Source: Dipodascopsis uninucleata var. uninucleata (Eukaryota > Ascomycota > Lipomycetes > Lipomycetales > Lipomycetaceae). From it: 64,000 nucleotides of DNA. The notes beneath the pieces were generated by a model, which made no database searches, was not told the origin of the DNA, and saw only the letters and a program-made list of their open reading frames with translations. The position numbers and the translations under genes are program-made. Shown one piece after another: positions 1 to 10,392 of the stretch (its first letter is position 1; each line of letters opens with the position of its first letter). Location: assembly GCA_030568195.1 (NCBI GenBank), contig JAJLTO010000014.1, positions 1 through 64,000 on the forward strand. Direction: 5' to 3'.

Positions 1-396
1 TCTTAGCAACAACGTTTAATTTACCCTAAGCGATCTGTCTTTCACTCTCCAGTATATCTATTATATGTAATTTAGAAAGTTACCCGAATATCAATTATCT
101 TCCATAATTGTATTCCAACACCTTGTCATTCATTCAAACTGAGCACAATGCTGCAAGAAGTTACATTCAACAGAGAGTTACCAAACAGTAAATTTGTCGC
201 GACAGTTTATAACAGATATTCCAGTGTGAAATAAACTGATTTAAGGTTGATGGATGGGACTATTTAACGTTGGTAACATAATGGATGACCCTATGTAAAC
301 TCTGTAATGACAAGGGTATGAGTGTAGAATCTAGATATAAGAGAGGACAACTTTTATGAAAGAAAAACCGAATACACAACTACTACACAATATTAA

Positions 397-531
397 TTGG
401 TAGTAAAGGCTTAATCCAAAGCTCCATCATGTCACAAACTGTCAGAACTAAGCCCATCGAAGTGGATCGGCCTCTGTCTTGTCTCGAAACGAGCCGCGCG
501 CTTCAGTTAAAAAATTAAACCCGTCAGATAT
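397..531 (+). repeat. Diverged tandem repeat, unit 1
   Basis: First copy of an imperfect direct repeat; the second copy is at 551-700. Shared blocks in the same order include TAGTAAA-GGC-TTAA, TCCAAA, AACTGTCAG, GCGAAG/CGAAG-GGAT and TCGA-ACGAGCC / TCGAGACAATGAGCC, then an AAATTAAA-type block and GTCAGA-ATATG. The copies differ by many substitutions and small gaps, so the duplication is old. Neither copy has a long open frame. What it encodes, if anything, is unknown. Confidence 0.55.
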
Positions 532-550
532 GCAAATAATATACATTAAC

Positions 551-700
551 ATTTAGTAGTAAAAGGCGTTAAGTCCAAAACTTCCTGATGCCAACTGTCA
601 GCTCAAAGTTCATAGCGAAGGAGGATGCATCCTTGCCCTATCGAGACAATGAGCCCTGCGCTGCCATCTGCAGATTAAAGCGAACTGTCAGAAGAATATG
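551..700 (+). repeat. Diverged tandem repeat, unit 2
   Basis: Second copy of the tandem duplication begun at 397. Spacing of the two starts is about 154 bp. Both copies contain a relatively GC-rich core in an AT-rich flank, which may mean a conserved structured transcript or simply a decayed exon pair. Confidence 0.55.
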
Positions 701-906
701 GACAGAAGATTAACAAACTATTTAGTAAGATTGTAAGCATCTAAATGAAACTGACGATAAACCTACTATATAACCCAACCAGGATAAAGTAAATAACGAC
801 AACAACGCGCTACAATTATTAATTTTTTTGAAATACATTAATGAACTTAATAATATTATATTGTAGACTACTAACAATAGATCATACGCTTCAGATAGTC
901 AGTAGC

Positions 907-2698
907 TCAAATAATGAGAGGATCGGCCCCCTTTTTAAAAATTATGTGTGGCTTTCTAGAAGCAAGATCTAAAATAGTTTTACCAAACTCCGAATTGCAC
1001 CATGCGAACCAAGACCTAGTATAGTCACCAGCATGCTGAACATTAATACTCTCATGCATCAATCCAAGGCCGCCAGTTGTTTTCTTAACAAGATTTAAAG
1101 CCGATATTATCTCTTCATCATTGTCTGAAGTTCTGATAAGTACCAGAAGGGACATTGGCCATGCATAATGAACACCAATATGCGGTCCACCAATACCAGC
1201 GAAATCTGAGCCTTTAAGGTAATAAGGATTTCCAGATTTAGTCATTAGCATTCTGCGAGTATTTTGATAAACTTCATTATCTGCATCGACGAATCCCAGT
1301 AAAGGTAGTGAGAGCAGAGAAGGAAGATTGGCGTCGTCCATATTTATGATTCCGCCAAAACCATCAACTTCATAAGCAAATACTTTACCGAAAATTTTAT
1401 TTTCGTAGACGCCATGCTCCCATATTGCGGCTTCAATCCTTTTACCTCTTTGATAAAGCTCATCAGCAAGATCTGGCATATTTGCAGCTGCAAAAAGCTG
1501 CTTCGATCTCTTCAACTCAGCAGCGATGAAAGCATTGCCTGGAATGAAAAACTGTAGAATTGTAGCATCATCAGAAGGCCTGAAAGCAGACCTAACCAAT
1601 GAAGTGTTTGAATTTGTAGGATTTCCAGCACCACCAAGCGCAAGTGTTTCTGTTCCTATATTTGTCTGACGCTGAAAGGTGTAACGCGACTTACGTACAT
1701 GGTCATATTTATCGTAGGTTGTCAAAGTTTGTTCGTCTAGTACAGTTAAGATATTTTTAATAGCTTCCATGAAATATGTATCCTTCGAAACAAAAGAACT
1801 GTCATCAGTATGCTCAAAGTAAATATTGGCAAGATTCAAAAAGGAAGCAAGCGAATCAATCTCGTACTTGCACTCAAACACAAGAGATGGGTCGTACGCT
1901 GGATTAACGACATCATTCTGCTCATTGGAAGAGGCTTTCAAATGAGAAGCTTTCGGAGGCTGAAAAGCATTACAATAAGGCGAAAATGCTAAAAATTCAG
2001 CTTGAGTATGAATCGCACCTAACACCAATTGTCTTAACGCATCATCTGCCTTCATCAAGGGTATGTAAGGTGACAGCTGATTAGTGGAGTCACGGATCCA
2101 CTCAGCATTTATATCTCCAGTTACTATAAAAGACTGAGGCAGCTTTCCAGGAATATGCCATCGGATCGTAGTATCCAAAGTATTTGGAAAGCAATTTTCA
2201 AATAACCGTGCAATATCAGGATCTTCTAACCGTGACTTCATTTCATTAATGAGATGTTCAACCGCGTCAGATCTAAATGTGCGACATTCCTTAACAGGCC
2301 GTTGAAAAGGCAACTTTAATGGGCCTATATTCATAGTAAGTACTTGTCTAATATTATATTTCAATTTTAAAAATACCTTCCGAAAGTGGTGGATGGCGCC
2401 TTGTAGAAAATGAACGATAATCAGGACAAGAAGCATCGCGTAGAGCCCAGGGCTCCTGTACTGCTTCTGATTTAAACATCAAACTACCCACTAAGATGAG
2501 ACTGAGGATACCAAGAACAAGCATTATTGTTTTGCAAAAAGTGTTCGGTCTGAGAAAAAATGTTGGTGACTTTCTTGTGTCGTTCAGATAGATAGTTTCG
2601 TCACTAATTTCCGTCTCTGATTTATCTGTAGAAAGTGAAATGTTACGTGCAGATGATCGAGTAGTAGGTCTCACTGGTGCTCTAGATCTGTGATGCAT
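907..2698 (-). CDS. GH125 exo-alpha-1,6-mannosidase family protein (Mug157-like)
   Basis: Two exons, complement of 2377-2698 and 907-2324, separated by a 52 nt intron (GTATTT donor, ATAG acceptor); the join gives 579 aa. Residues about 1-45 are basic and Ser/Thr-rich, followed by one hydrophobic segment (about 55-75), so this looks like a type II membrane or secreted glycosidase. The rest is the glycoside hydrolase family 125 domain, with the conserved stretch GDINAEWIRDSTNQLSPY near residue 180 and a C-terminal WFAWCNSEFGK motif. Members of the family remove alpha-1,6-linked mannose; in fungi they are thought to act in the secretory route or cell wall, and the fission yeast relative was named for meiotic up-regulation. 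The exact substrate here is inferred only from the family. The exon 1 start at 2698 is the first ATG that includes the membrane segment. Confidence 0.88.
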
Positions 2699-2895
2699 CA
2701 GTTACACATGAATATACGCGCTAAAGGTCAGTTTAACTGACTGAAATGCTCTATAAATGTTATATTTATTTTTCGGCTTCTCACTCTTAAGACAATGAGG
2801 GATAGAAGTGTCATGGAGAATGACTACAATGAAACAAGGAGAATTGCCTCGCAAATTACCTCACGAATGAGATCAAAGTACCAAACCCTCAAACA

Positions 2896-3462
2896 TCATC
2901 GATATAATTCCTTCATCAGACGTTCCCTCTCTCTCTTGTCTAAATCATTGCAGCTCCGTCGAGACTTGCCTAACTTAGAATTTGTCTTTTTCTCTTTTGC
3001 TGCTATATCTGGTGAGTATTTTTGTCGCTGCTTTGCTACTCCGACACCTTCTTTTCCAGTCCTCTGTTCTGCTATTAGAGGAGATCTCCTACCTTTCCTA
3101 CCGTCTCTACCAATACCTTCTCTATCTAAAGGGTTCCATCCGTATCTAACAAGGTATCGATATCCGACGTTATTTTTTTCAACTGGGAGATGTACCAGTG
3201 GAGGGTCTATATGAGTCAAGCTCGCTTGTTGCGCCAGCGAAACGCCTTGGTTATTATTTGAACTGTCTGACTCTTGTGATGGCCACTCATCTGTTATCAT
3301 TGCTTTGTTATGTAGCCCAACTAAAGAAGAATAAAAAGAAGAAATACTATCGCCTTTTGGTTGAGACGCTTGCACTGTTTCTGGGACAGTATCGGATGAT
3401 GGTACAAACTCCACAACTTTCTTAAAGCGATACTTGCTAGCCATCGTAACTATAAATTTCAA
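2896..3462 (-). CDS. G-patch domain protein
   Basis: Single exon, up to 188 aa; a second in-frame ATG (MASKYRFKKV) six codons in is an equally good start. The centre holds a G-patch-like segment, YRYLVRYGWNPLDREGIG followed by RDGRKGRRSPL, at about residues 100-130, and the C-terminus is very basic with a predicted helix (DKRERERLMKELYR). G-patch proteins bind RNA and often activate DEAH helicases in splicing or ribosome assembly. The size and the position of the motif recall the GPANK1-type group, but without its ankyrin repeats. The gene lies tandem to and upstream of the GH125 gene and diverges from PDX3 across 261 bp. I cannot name an orthologue. Confidence 0.7.
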   Translation of the reverse strand: MKFIVTMASKYRFKKVVEFVPSSDTVPETVQASQPKGDSISSFYSSLVGLHNKAMITDEWPSQESDSSNNNQGVSLAQQASLTHIDPPLVHLPVEKNNVGYRYLVRYGWNPLDREGIGRDGRKGRRSPLIAEQRTGKEGVGVAKQRQKYSPDIAAKEKKTNSKLGKSRRSCNDLDKRERERLMKELYR

Positions 3463-3723
3463 TCATAATAGTTTTCAGCTTTGTCCATTGAAAAAAGAAC
3501 AATAGCGTTGACTCAAGATATCAAGAATTAAAAATAATAGCCATGCATATATATGCATATATATTCCTTACTTCGAGTACTTCTTGATGATGTGAAACGA
3601 TACGATTTTTGATACTATTTTTGAGTTTCTCCGTAAATACTATATAAGCATATTTGCTCCCAAAAACTGACATATTTTCACATTATTTTTATCAGCCGAA
3701 GCTAACATTTATACAGAATTAAC
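3463..3723. promoter_or_regulatory. Divergent promoter, G-patch gene / PDX3
   Basis: A 261 bp gap between two head-to-head genes, so it must hold both promoters. It contains a perfect 16 bp palindrome, ATGCATATATATGCAT, at 3543-3558. No known factor site was identified with confidence. Confidence 0.45.
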
Positions 3724-4459
3724 ATGAATAAAGATCGATTGATTTGTACGGGTTGATCAATAACTACTGTATTTCATATATATAATAATTGACTAATACT
3801 AATTTTTGTTTATAGTCGCTCCTCCTACCAATCAATATGAGAAATTTAGTCTAGAAAAAGAGTCGCTAGATTCCGATCCTTTGAAGCAGTTCAATATATG
3901 GTACAATGAGGCAGTGCGCGTAAAAGAACCGCTTCCTGAATCATGTACTCTTGCTACAGCTTCTCTTCCTTCAGGTAGAGTATCAGCACGAATTGTGCTC
4001 TTTAAGGAGTTGGACCTACGTGGCTTTATCATTTATTCAAATTTCAGCACATCCAAGAAAAATGGCGACATACGTTCCAACCCTAAAGCAGCCCTCACTT
4101 TTTTCTGGAAATCCCTTGAGAGACAAGTTCGAATCGAAGGCACGACTGAGTTTATTTCTACAGAAGAATCTGTCACTTATTTTCGCACTCGACCTAGAGA
4201 CAGTCGTCTGGGTGCATGGGCCAGTCCTCAAAGTCAACCAGTTGAATCAAGAGATGAGCTTGAATCGAAGTTCAATCAGATTTCAAATAAATTCCAGGAT
4301 ATCGAAGACGTACCTCTACCAGAAAATTGGGGAGGACTACGAATAATTCCAGAGGAAATTGAATTCTGGCAAGGTAGACATGGAAGACTTCACGATAGAT
4401 TTGTATACAGAAAAGTTGATGGCGGTGACTCCTGGAAGATCGAACGATTAGCTCCATAA
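3724..4459 (+). CDS. PDX3: Pyridoxamine/pyridoxine 5'-phosphate oxidase
   Basis: Two exons, 3724-3745 and 3816-4459, giving 221 aa. The 22 nt first exon encodes MNKDRLI and splices through T|GTACGG to make IFAPPTNQYEKF, which matches the yeast Pdx3 start (IIFAPETYQYDKF); this decides both start and junction. The branch site is CTAAT just before the acceptor. The flavin-binding fold is complete: SGRVSARIVLFKELD, GFIIYSNF, ALTFFWKSLERQVRIEG, RLGAWASPQS and the C-terminal EFWQGRHGRLHDRF...W-RLAP block. The enzyme uses FMN and oxygen to turn pyridoxamine- or pyridoxine-phosphate into pyridoxal 5'-phosphate, the active form of vitamin B6. It converges on POLD3, whose stop lies only 18 bp away. Confidence 0.96.
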
Positions 4460-4477
4460 AGTATACTATATATCTAT

Positions 4478-5805
4478 TTATTTAGAGAAGAATCCTCTTA
4501 ATGTACGCTGAGCTGCCTTCTTGCTTTTCGTGGAATTTTCTTTTTTAGTAGTTGAAGTAGCACTCCTTGTTGTTACGAACTTGTTGCTCTGAGGCTTATC
4601 ATACCTCTTTGATGCTATATCAAGTTCGCTTTCGTCCGAACAAGATTCCCATACAGTTTCGTATCTTACTCTTGAAAATCCTTTATCGTCGGTATATGTT
4701 GTTTCCTTTTCTATTTTCCGTTTCTTCTTCTTTGTCTTCTCCAAATCTCTATTCGTAATAATAGGGGCCGTTTCTATCGTACCTAAATCATTCTGTTCCG
4801 CACTTGGAGTATCCTTCATAATGGTAATTTCCGTCATAAATTTATCCTCATGGCTCTTGTCGCTTTCTTTTTGTATAAGTTCAGTATATGGTATATCAGT
4901 AGACTCTGTATCTGATGAATCTCTCTTAGCTTGAGAATCGTGATCATCTGAAAAAAGGGATTGGAGCTGCCGCGACGGACGAGATGACTCCAATTTGACT
5001 TTCTTAGGTCGAGTGTATCCTACACCTCCTAAATGCAAATCTGTCGCAGTAGCTAAATCATGAGCAATAGGTACATCATTACCACTGTTTGGCTCTCTTG
5101 AATCCAGCGTACGAGAAGAAATCGCTTCGGTATCACTTGAAATCTTACACTCATCTGAGACTACTAAATGATGATCTTGCACAATATCTGGCTCCACTTT
5201 AGTTGACGCCAATGGATTTATAGATACTATGGCCATATTATTTGAAATTGCGCCTGACTGCAAACAAATACCTGACTGCAAGTCAAATATCCTTGTCTGT
5301 CGAGAACACTCCATATAGAGAGAAGTTATTTCCGAGCATATAATCGGAGCCAGAGCATATACATGCATGGCAGAAATATACTTGAACTCTTTTTTAGCAG
5401 CAGGCAAATCTTCTTCGCGCACGATTTCGAACGTAATCTGAGAGTGAATTTCGTTTGCTTCATCATTTCTTTGGTCAGCAAAAGTTGAACAGCTTTCAAT
5501 GCTACTTGAGATATCTGTTATTTTCGCTTTTAAGTCCACGCCAGGAAATTTGACCCCAGCCAAAAGAAATGTGCAGCGCAGTTCACCAGGATGTGCCTCT
5601 TTAGAGCTGATATGAAATTGATATAATAGTTGCTTTGCCAAGTTCACATGAATATTGCATTCTCTAGACAGCAATCTAAAAGTGATCTGAAAAACAATTA
5701 GTGTTCAAATATTCTGAGCTGACGTGAATTACTACTTACTGGTTTCTTCTCAAAAATAACACGCGTCTCAATGTAAGACTTAATATCTGTTTTGCCTTCT
5801 GCCAT
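4478..5805 (-). CDS. POLD3: DNA polymerase delta subunit 3 (Cdc27/Pol32/p66)
   Basis: Two exons, complement of 5740-5805 and 4478-5686, 424 aa. Exon 1 (22 codons, MAEGKTDIKSYIETRVIFEK) joins exon 2 at ...KP|ITFRLLSRE; the 53 nt intron has a GTAAGT donor. Residues about 20-150 follow the N-terminal domain of human p66: an H-x-N-x-AKQLLY motif, then ...RCTFLLAG..., ...FEIVREEDLPAAKKEFK and ISAMHVYAL, the part that binds the B subunit. The middle is acidic and low in complexity. The last ten residues, QRTLRGFFSK, form a textbook PIP box (Q-x-x-L-x-x-F-F), which tethers the polymerase to PCNA. The protein is a non-catalytic subunit for lagging-strand synthesis and break-induced replication. Confidence 0.93.
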
Positions 5806-6166
5806 TCTGTACCGAAGGTATTAAAGATTACAAATGCTTTCTACACGTGTAATAACGCGCTGAATCACTTGTATACTTCGACTAATTTTTCTAATACAGA
5901 GCAGTAGAGTAGTGTCACTGTAGATAGAGACAATTGTATCAGTAATTACTGATGCTTGAATATATATCTGATCATTAAAGAGAGCGTGCAGAGGACAGAC
6001 ACGAAAATCAAAATTGTCAATAAGGGCGTCCTTCTTATAATTGTAATGGATTGATTACCTGGGTAGGCTAGGTATGTAGGGTAAAAACTTGTCGGGTGTA
6101 AGTATTTGCAGCGAAATAAATTTTGCGAATTTTGAACTTGTAGTGTCACTCGTTCAACTCGACAAA
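5806..6166. other. Divergent promoter, POLD3 / MRPS12
   Basis: 361 bp between two gene starts that face apart. It contains GTAGGGTAAA (about 6077-6086), whose complement TTTACCCTAC resembles the fission-yeast HomolE element seen at ribosomal-protein genes; its use here is speculative. No gene is visible inside. Confidence 0.4.
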
Positions 6167-6855
6167 ATGTATATAATAAGAAATATATTCGCAAAAAGGC
6201 TGTTAAGTTACAATATTAGAAAAGGTTTGCTATCAAGCAGTGCGAGGTCTCTGCTCCCCTTGTCTGAGCGTTTATTTTCAACAACGGCGCTCGTGAATGC
6301 TACACTGCGACAAGTAATCCGAGGAGCTCGACGACCAAAGAGAGACTTCGCATCTACCGAATCACCATCACTAGATAGATGTCCACAAAAGAAAGGAGTT
6401 GTGGTTCGTGTTGCTACCATGAAGCCAAAGAAACCTAACTCCGCGCAACGGAAGGTTGCGAGAGTAAAGCTCTCCAATGGCAAATTTGCTTATGGATATA
6501 TTATGGGCGAGGGCCACAATGTGCGTTTTTGGCCGAATTCTTCTAGTACGCAAATATCTATACTAACTATTTAATTCATAGGCTCAAGAGCATTCTGTAG
6601 TTTTAGTAAGAGGTGGTAGATCTCAAGATTTGCCTGGTGTCAAATATCACTTAGTAAGAGGTAAATTAGTGTGTTGCAATCGAACGAACTTAATGCCGAA
6701 TGCTTACAAAGATATTTTATAGGCGCGAGAGATCTTGGAGGAGTACCGAATAGAGTGACATCTCGCTCAAAATATGGGGGTAAGATATTATAAGGCGGCT
6801 TCTTGTTTCCAATCATTTTCTAACTTCCTCAACAGTTAAGCGACCGTCGAGCTAA
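6167..6855 (+). CDS. MRPS12: Mitochondrial small-subunit ribosomal protein uS12m
   Basis: Four exons, 6167-6520, 6582-6660, 6723-6779 and 6836-6855, giving 169 aa. Introns are 61, 62 and 56 nt, all GT-AG. The first ~45 residues are basic and rich in Ser, Arg and Leu, as in a mitochondrial targeting peptide. The S12 core is unmistakable: [29 protein letters not shown] followed by [15 protein letters not shown], then [50 protein letters not shown] and a short VKRPSS end. uS12 sits in the decoding centre and monitors codon-anticodon pairing. The start at 6167 is the first ATG; an in-frame upstream extension has no ATG. Confidence 0.96.
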
Positions 6856-7216
6856 TAGATTCAAGTCAATATCTACGCACTTTTATATTTTTCAAGCAAC
6901 TGAATTAATTACTACATATTCTTTTATAATATATTTCTTAAAAAATTATTGTGCGATACTCATATATAGCATACTATGTGTAACTTATATTTGTTGTAGT
7001 CATCTTGTAGATGGAGCGTATTTCATAGTACGTTGAGCCAAGCAATGTTTAGTACATATATATTTTTATGCATATGCCATAAATATGGTTTTTGTAATTT
7101 ATATAGTAATGGAATAAATAATACCTTTTCTATTAATATCATTTTGCCTTTCAACGGCAGCACGTCTCTTCTTTTAGGAATCATAAGCTGTGACTACCTT
7201 TACGGCCAGCTGTACA
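6856..7216. other. Intergenic, MRPS12 to mannosyltransferase
   Basis: 361 bp between two genes on the same strand. AT-rich with several short frames that lack coding character. Presumably MRPS12 3' UTR followed by the promoter of the mannosyltransferase gene. Confidence 0.4.
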
Positions 7217-8503
7217 ATGCCTCGTGGATCTACTTTACGAATTATAAGACTACTAGCAATAGCTATTGTTTTACTTGTGATCGTATATAAGGTCGCTACT
7301 CCGTCAAGTCTTGACGCTCTGTCACATGCTGCAGGATATCATGAAAAAACGAGCGATGCAGTAGTTGCAGACACCAAGAAGGATGAAAAGACGACAAAAA
7401 ATGAAAAATCAGATCCTGTGAAGGATGAAAATAAAGCCACTCATAAAGAAGATAAGTCGAAAAGCTTCGATGATAAAAAATCTGGCGGTGAGAAACAAAG
7501 CACAGATATCAAGAACACTGAAAGCTACGGACGCGCCAATGCTACATTTGTTACATTGGCTCGTAATGAGGATCTGTGGTCAATAGTAAAATCAATCCGT
7601 CATGTGGAAGACCGTTTTAACCATAAGTTCAATTATGACTGGGTTTTTCTCAATGATAATGAATTTGATGATAATTTTAAGGAGGTTACAACAGCTTTAA
7701 TAAGTGGCAAGACAAAATATGGTAAGATCCCTTCTGAACACTGGGGTTTTCCTGAATGGATAGATCGGGACAAAGCTGCGAAAGTGCGAGAGGAAATGAG
7801 AGAAAAGAAAATCATTTACGGGGATTCAATAAGTTACAGACATATGTGTAGATTCGAGAGTGGATTTTTCTTTCAGCATGAACTTATGAAGAACTACAAA
7901 TATTACTGGCGCGTCGAGCCCGACATAATTCTTCACTGCGATATCGATTATGATGTCTTTAAATTCATGGAAGCAAATCAATATGACTATGGTTTCACCA
8001 TTTCACTCTATGAATATATTGAGACAATCCCCACTCTCTGGGATTCTGTCAAGAAATTTATGAAAGATCATCCTAATTATATAGCGAAGGACAATCTTAT
8101 GGGCTGGCTTTCGGACGACAATGGTGAAACTTACAACAAGTGTCATTTCTGGAGTAATTTTGAAGTCGGTAACTTGGATTTTTGGCGCTCTAAAGCTTAT
8201 ATGGATTTTTTCAACTTTTTGGATAAGGAGGGTGGCTTTTTCTATGAGAGATGGGGAGATGCACCGGTGCATTCAATCGCTGCTGGCTTGTTTTTACCCA
8301 AATCTAAAGTCCATTATTTCGAGGATATCGGCTATTGGCACGTCCCATTTGCAAACTGTCCTACGAATAAGGAAGATCGCTTGCGCCTGAAATGTGTATG
8401 TAATCCGCAGGATAATTTTAGCTGGAAAGGATATTCATGCACCCCGAAATATTTCAACATTATGGAAATTAAGAGACCATCGGAATGGCACTTACAGAGT
8501 TGA
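7217..8503 (+). CDS. Alpha-1,2-mannosyltransferase, KTR/KRE2 (GT15) family
   Basis: Single exon, 428 aa from MPRGSTLRI. Topology is type II Golgi: a short cytoplasmic tail, one membrane segment at about residues 7-30, a Lys/Asp/Glu-rich stem (about 50-105), then the GT15 catalytic domain. Recognisable blocks are [50 protein letters not shown] (about residue 229), the Mn-binding and nucleotide-sugar region that follows, [35 protein letters not shown] and [15 protein letters not shown]. Enzymes of this family use GDP-mannose to extend O-linked and N-linked glycans in the Golgi lumen. Which of the KTR paralogs it matches cannot be told from sequence alone. No intron is needed. Confidence 0.94.
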   Translation: MPRGSTLRIIRLLAIAIVLLVIVYKVATPSSLDALSHAAGYHEKTSDAVVADTKKDEKTTKNEKSDPVKDENKATHKEDKSKSFDDKKSGGEKQSTDIKNTESYGRANATFVTLARNEDLWSIVKSIRHVEDRFNHKFNYDWVFLNDNEFDDNFKEVTTALISGKTKYGKIPSEHWGFPEWIDRDKAAKVREEMREKKIIYGDSISYRHMCRFESGFFFQHELMKNYKYYWRVEPDIILHCDIDYDVFKFMEANQYDYGFTISLYEYIETIPTLWDSVKKFMKDHPNYIAKDNLMGWLSDDNGETYNKCHFWSNFEVGNLDFWRSKAYMDFFNFLDKEGGFFYERWGDAPVHSIAAGLFLPKSKVHYFEDIGYWHVPFANCPTNKEDRLRLKCVCNPQDNFSWKGYSCTPKYFNIMEIKRPSEWHLQS

Positions 8504-8629
8504 AGCTATGCACTAATAATTATCTATTATTTATTTTATTCGAATATATATGTATATGATTACTCTCAAATAAATATTTCTATATTACGAACTTTTCAAT
8601 CCTTTGATATATTCTGATCTGCCTAGAAT

Positions 8630-10018
8630 TTATGGCAAATATTCAAGTAGACTTTCTATGTCTACTTTTTGAAGACCCACACTCTCCTCACGAAGATCTA
8701 ACCAACGAACCTGAGGAAGCAAAGAACTAGTTGTAGATATAATTTTTGGCACTGCATCTTCACACGCGATAAGACAGATTGCGTCATAGCCTCCCGCACC
8801 TGGAACAACACCACCCAAGACACCGGGAATCTTTGCGCACTCATCTAGTAAAGCAGTTTGTTCATCTGGTTCAATCTGAGCGCCTGATTTTATTGTCATT
8901 TCCTTAAGATAATGCCTGATAGAGTTAATAGCGTCGATTACTTTCTCAAATTTTCCAGCTATACAAGTTCCACCTGAACTGCCAAGTTTCTTGATATTGG
9001 CAGAGTCCATAGAAACAATTTGATCAACAAAGTTATTGTATTCATCCACATTACTATCGGCTATATGCGACAGCTCGATTATACTGTTAATGAGACTTTC
9101 ATTTGACTGACCGAGAGCTCGCCAGACGTACTCAGCGCTGGGATCTGATTTTCTCCAAGATAATACCAGTCTAACCAGTGTTGGAGTCTCAGATCCTCCA
9201 GAGATATCTCCCATTAGTAAACATAATCGTCTAGGTAGATAGCAAGGTGAAGCGTCGATTTTCCAGTCCTGTTCCACAGTCTTTTTCAAACCCCTGAGGT
9301 ATTCCGCAGGAATCGATGTGCTAGACGGTATATCAGAGATAAGAGATGATTCAAATCGACGGTATACAATAGAACCATATACGGCAGTTGCCACGTCAAA
9401 TCCAGAGCCAATTTTACCTTGAGCAAGACAGTGCGAGATCTGCGCCATATTATGAATAATTCTTTTTGATGTGCTATCATCTAAATCAAATCCAGTATTG
9501 AGAGCAAAAAGACTAGCCACTACTGATGTTGTAAGAGCAGCTGAGGAACCCAGTCCAGTTTTAGGTACTTCATGAATTCGAACACGGTGCTTATTAAATT
9601 TAGGAACTGAACTATATGGCTGTGAGTGATACGCGTTGTCGGACAGTACTACAATAGATGTACTGCGCAGGTCAAACCCAGAGGCAGAGGATGACAAATA
9701 GTTAAGAACTGTACGTATAGCTGATTCTGTAAATGGATTGTGCGTCTTGGATAATTGCTCAACACTGACATAGCCATTTGATAATTTGGATGCTTTGTAT
9801 ATCCATTTCCCTTCGAAGAATTGAGGGCTTTCGACGGTTATTGTCACTTCATTTGTATCTTCTTTGTCGTCAAAAGATGCAACTGCAAATATTCGTGCTG
9901 ACAGAGCAGTTACAAATGACTTGTTATCTCGTTCCAGCACAAGATAGCCTCCCGCTAGAAGAGCCTTACCGGGTGCTGAAAAGCAGCATTGCTTCATAGC
10001 TTTTTTTGACGATGTCAT
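8630..10018 (-). CDS. ERG8: Phosphomevalonate kinase
   Basis: Single coding exon, 462 aa from MTSSKKAMKQCC. It is a GHMP kinase: the N-terminal SAPGKALLAGGYLVLE block binds substrate, PKTGLGSSAALTTSVVASLF at about residues 152-171 is the glycine-rich ATP loop, and a C-terminal PGAGGYDAICLI block closes the active site. It phosphorylates mevalonate 5-phosphate to the diphosphate in the isoprenoid and ergosterol route. Upstream, complement of about 10029-10060 reads GTAAGT...TGCAG, so a short 5'-UTR intron is possible; it would not change the protein. Converges on the mannosyltransferase gene with a 126 bp gap. Confidence 0.95.
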   Translation of the reverse strand: MTSSKKAMKQCCFSAPGKALLAGGYLVLERDNKSFVTALSARIFAVASFDDKEDTNEVTITVESPQFFEGKWIYKASKLSNGYVSVEQLSKTHNPFTESAIRTVLNYLSSSASGFDLRSTSIVVLSDNAYHSQPYSSVPKFNKHRVRIHEVPKTGLGSSAALTTSVVASLFALNTGFDLDDSTSKRIIHNMAQISHCLAQGKIGSGFDVATAVYGSIVYRRFESSLISDIPSSTSIPAEYLRGLKKTVEQDWKIDASPCYLPRRLCLLMGDISGGSETPTLVRLVLSWRKSDPSAEYVWRALGQSNESLINSIIELSHIADSNVDEYNNFVDQIVSMDSANIKKLGSSGGTCIAGKFEKVIDAINSIRHYLKEMTIKSGAQIEPDEQTALLDECAKIPGVLGGVVPGAGGYDAICLIACEDAVPKIISTTSSLLPQVRWLDLREESVGLQKVDIESLLEYLP

Positions 10019-10392
10019 GTATACTGTGTGTCCTGCAGTCAATGAAGTAACAAAAATACTTACGTAGCTTCGTAGAAACTACAGACTATAATCTAATATA
10101 TGAAAGATAAATGATTTTGCAAATTTTGAATAACGGTTGATACCGAAAGAAAGAAAACCAATTAATAAACTACTCTGCTGGTGCGTGTTAGGTTCACATT
10201 TTACTCAGTGTAACACATACGATGCTATTTGTTTATCTTCCAAGGTTGTGGTAGATGAAATACATCCCAAATCTGCAAGCAACAGCGAACGAGAAAAATT
10301 TATGTTATATGATGGCACTATATATACAAACTAAACACAAAACATAAATATTTACGTCGTCATATGAGTTTTCATGTAAGTTAAATGGTATG
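10019..10392. other. Intergenic, SHE9 to ERG8
   Basis: 374 bp between two leftward genes. It should hold the SHE9 3' UTR and the ERG8 promoter. No motif, repeat or gene recognised. Confidence 0.4.

Larger units (their letters stand above)
1..906. other. Non-coding left flank
   Basis: No open frame of useful length and no family motif on either strand. It lies downstream of the GH125 gene, which is read leftwards and stops at 907, so its right end probably holds that gene's 3' UTR. The one structured element is a diverged tandem duplication at 397-700, listed separately. No tRNA or other RNA signature was recognised. Confidence 0.6.

Noticed and set aside
2795-3425. Plus-strand frames opposite the G-patch gene
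   Set aside because: They are antisense shadows; the minus-strand frame carries the G-patch motif.
5946-6194. 82-codon minus-strand frame in the POLD3/MRPS12 gap
   Set aside because: No motif, overlaps the MRPS12 start and lies in a promoter region.
7033-7290. 85-codon frame before the mannosyltransferase
   Set aside because: Overlaps the real gene in another frame and has no coding character.
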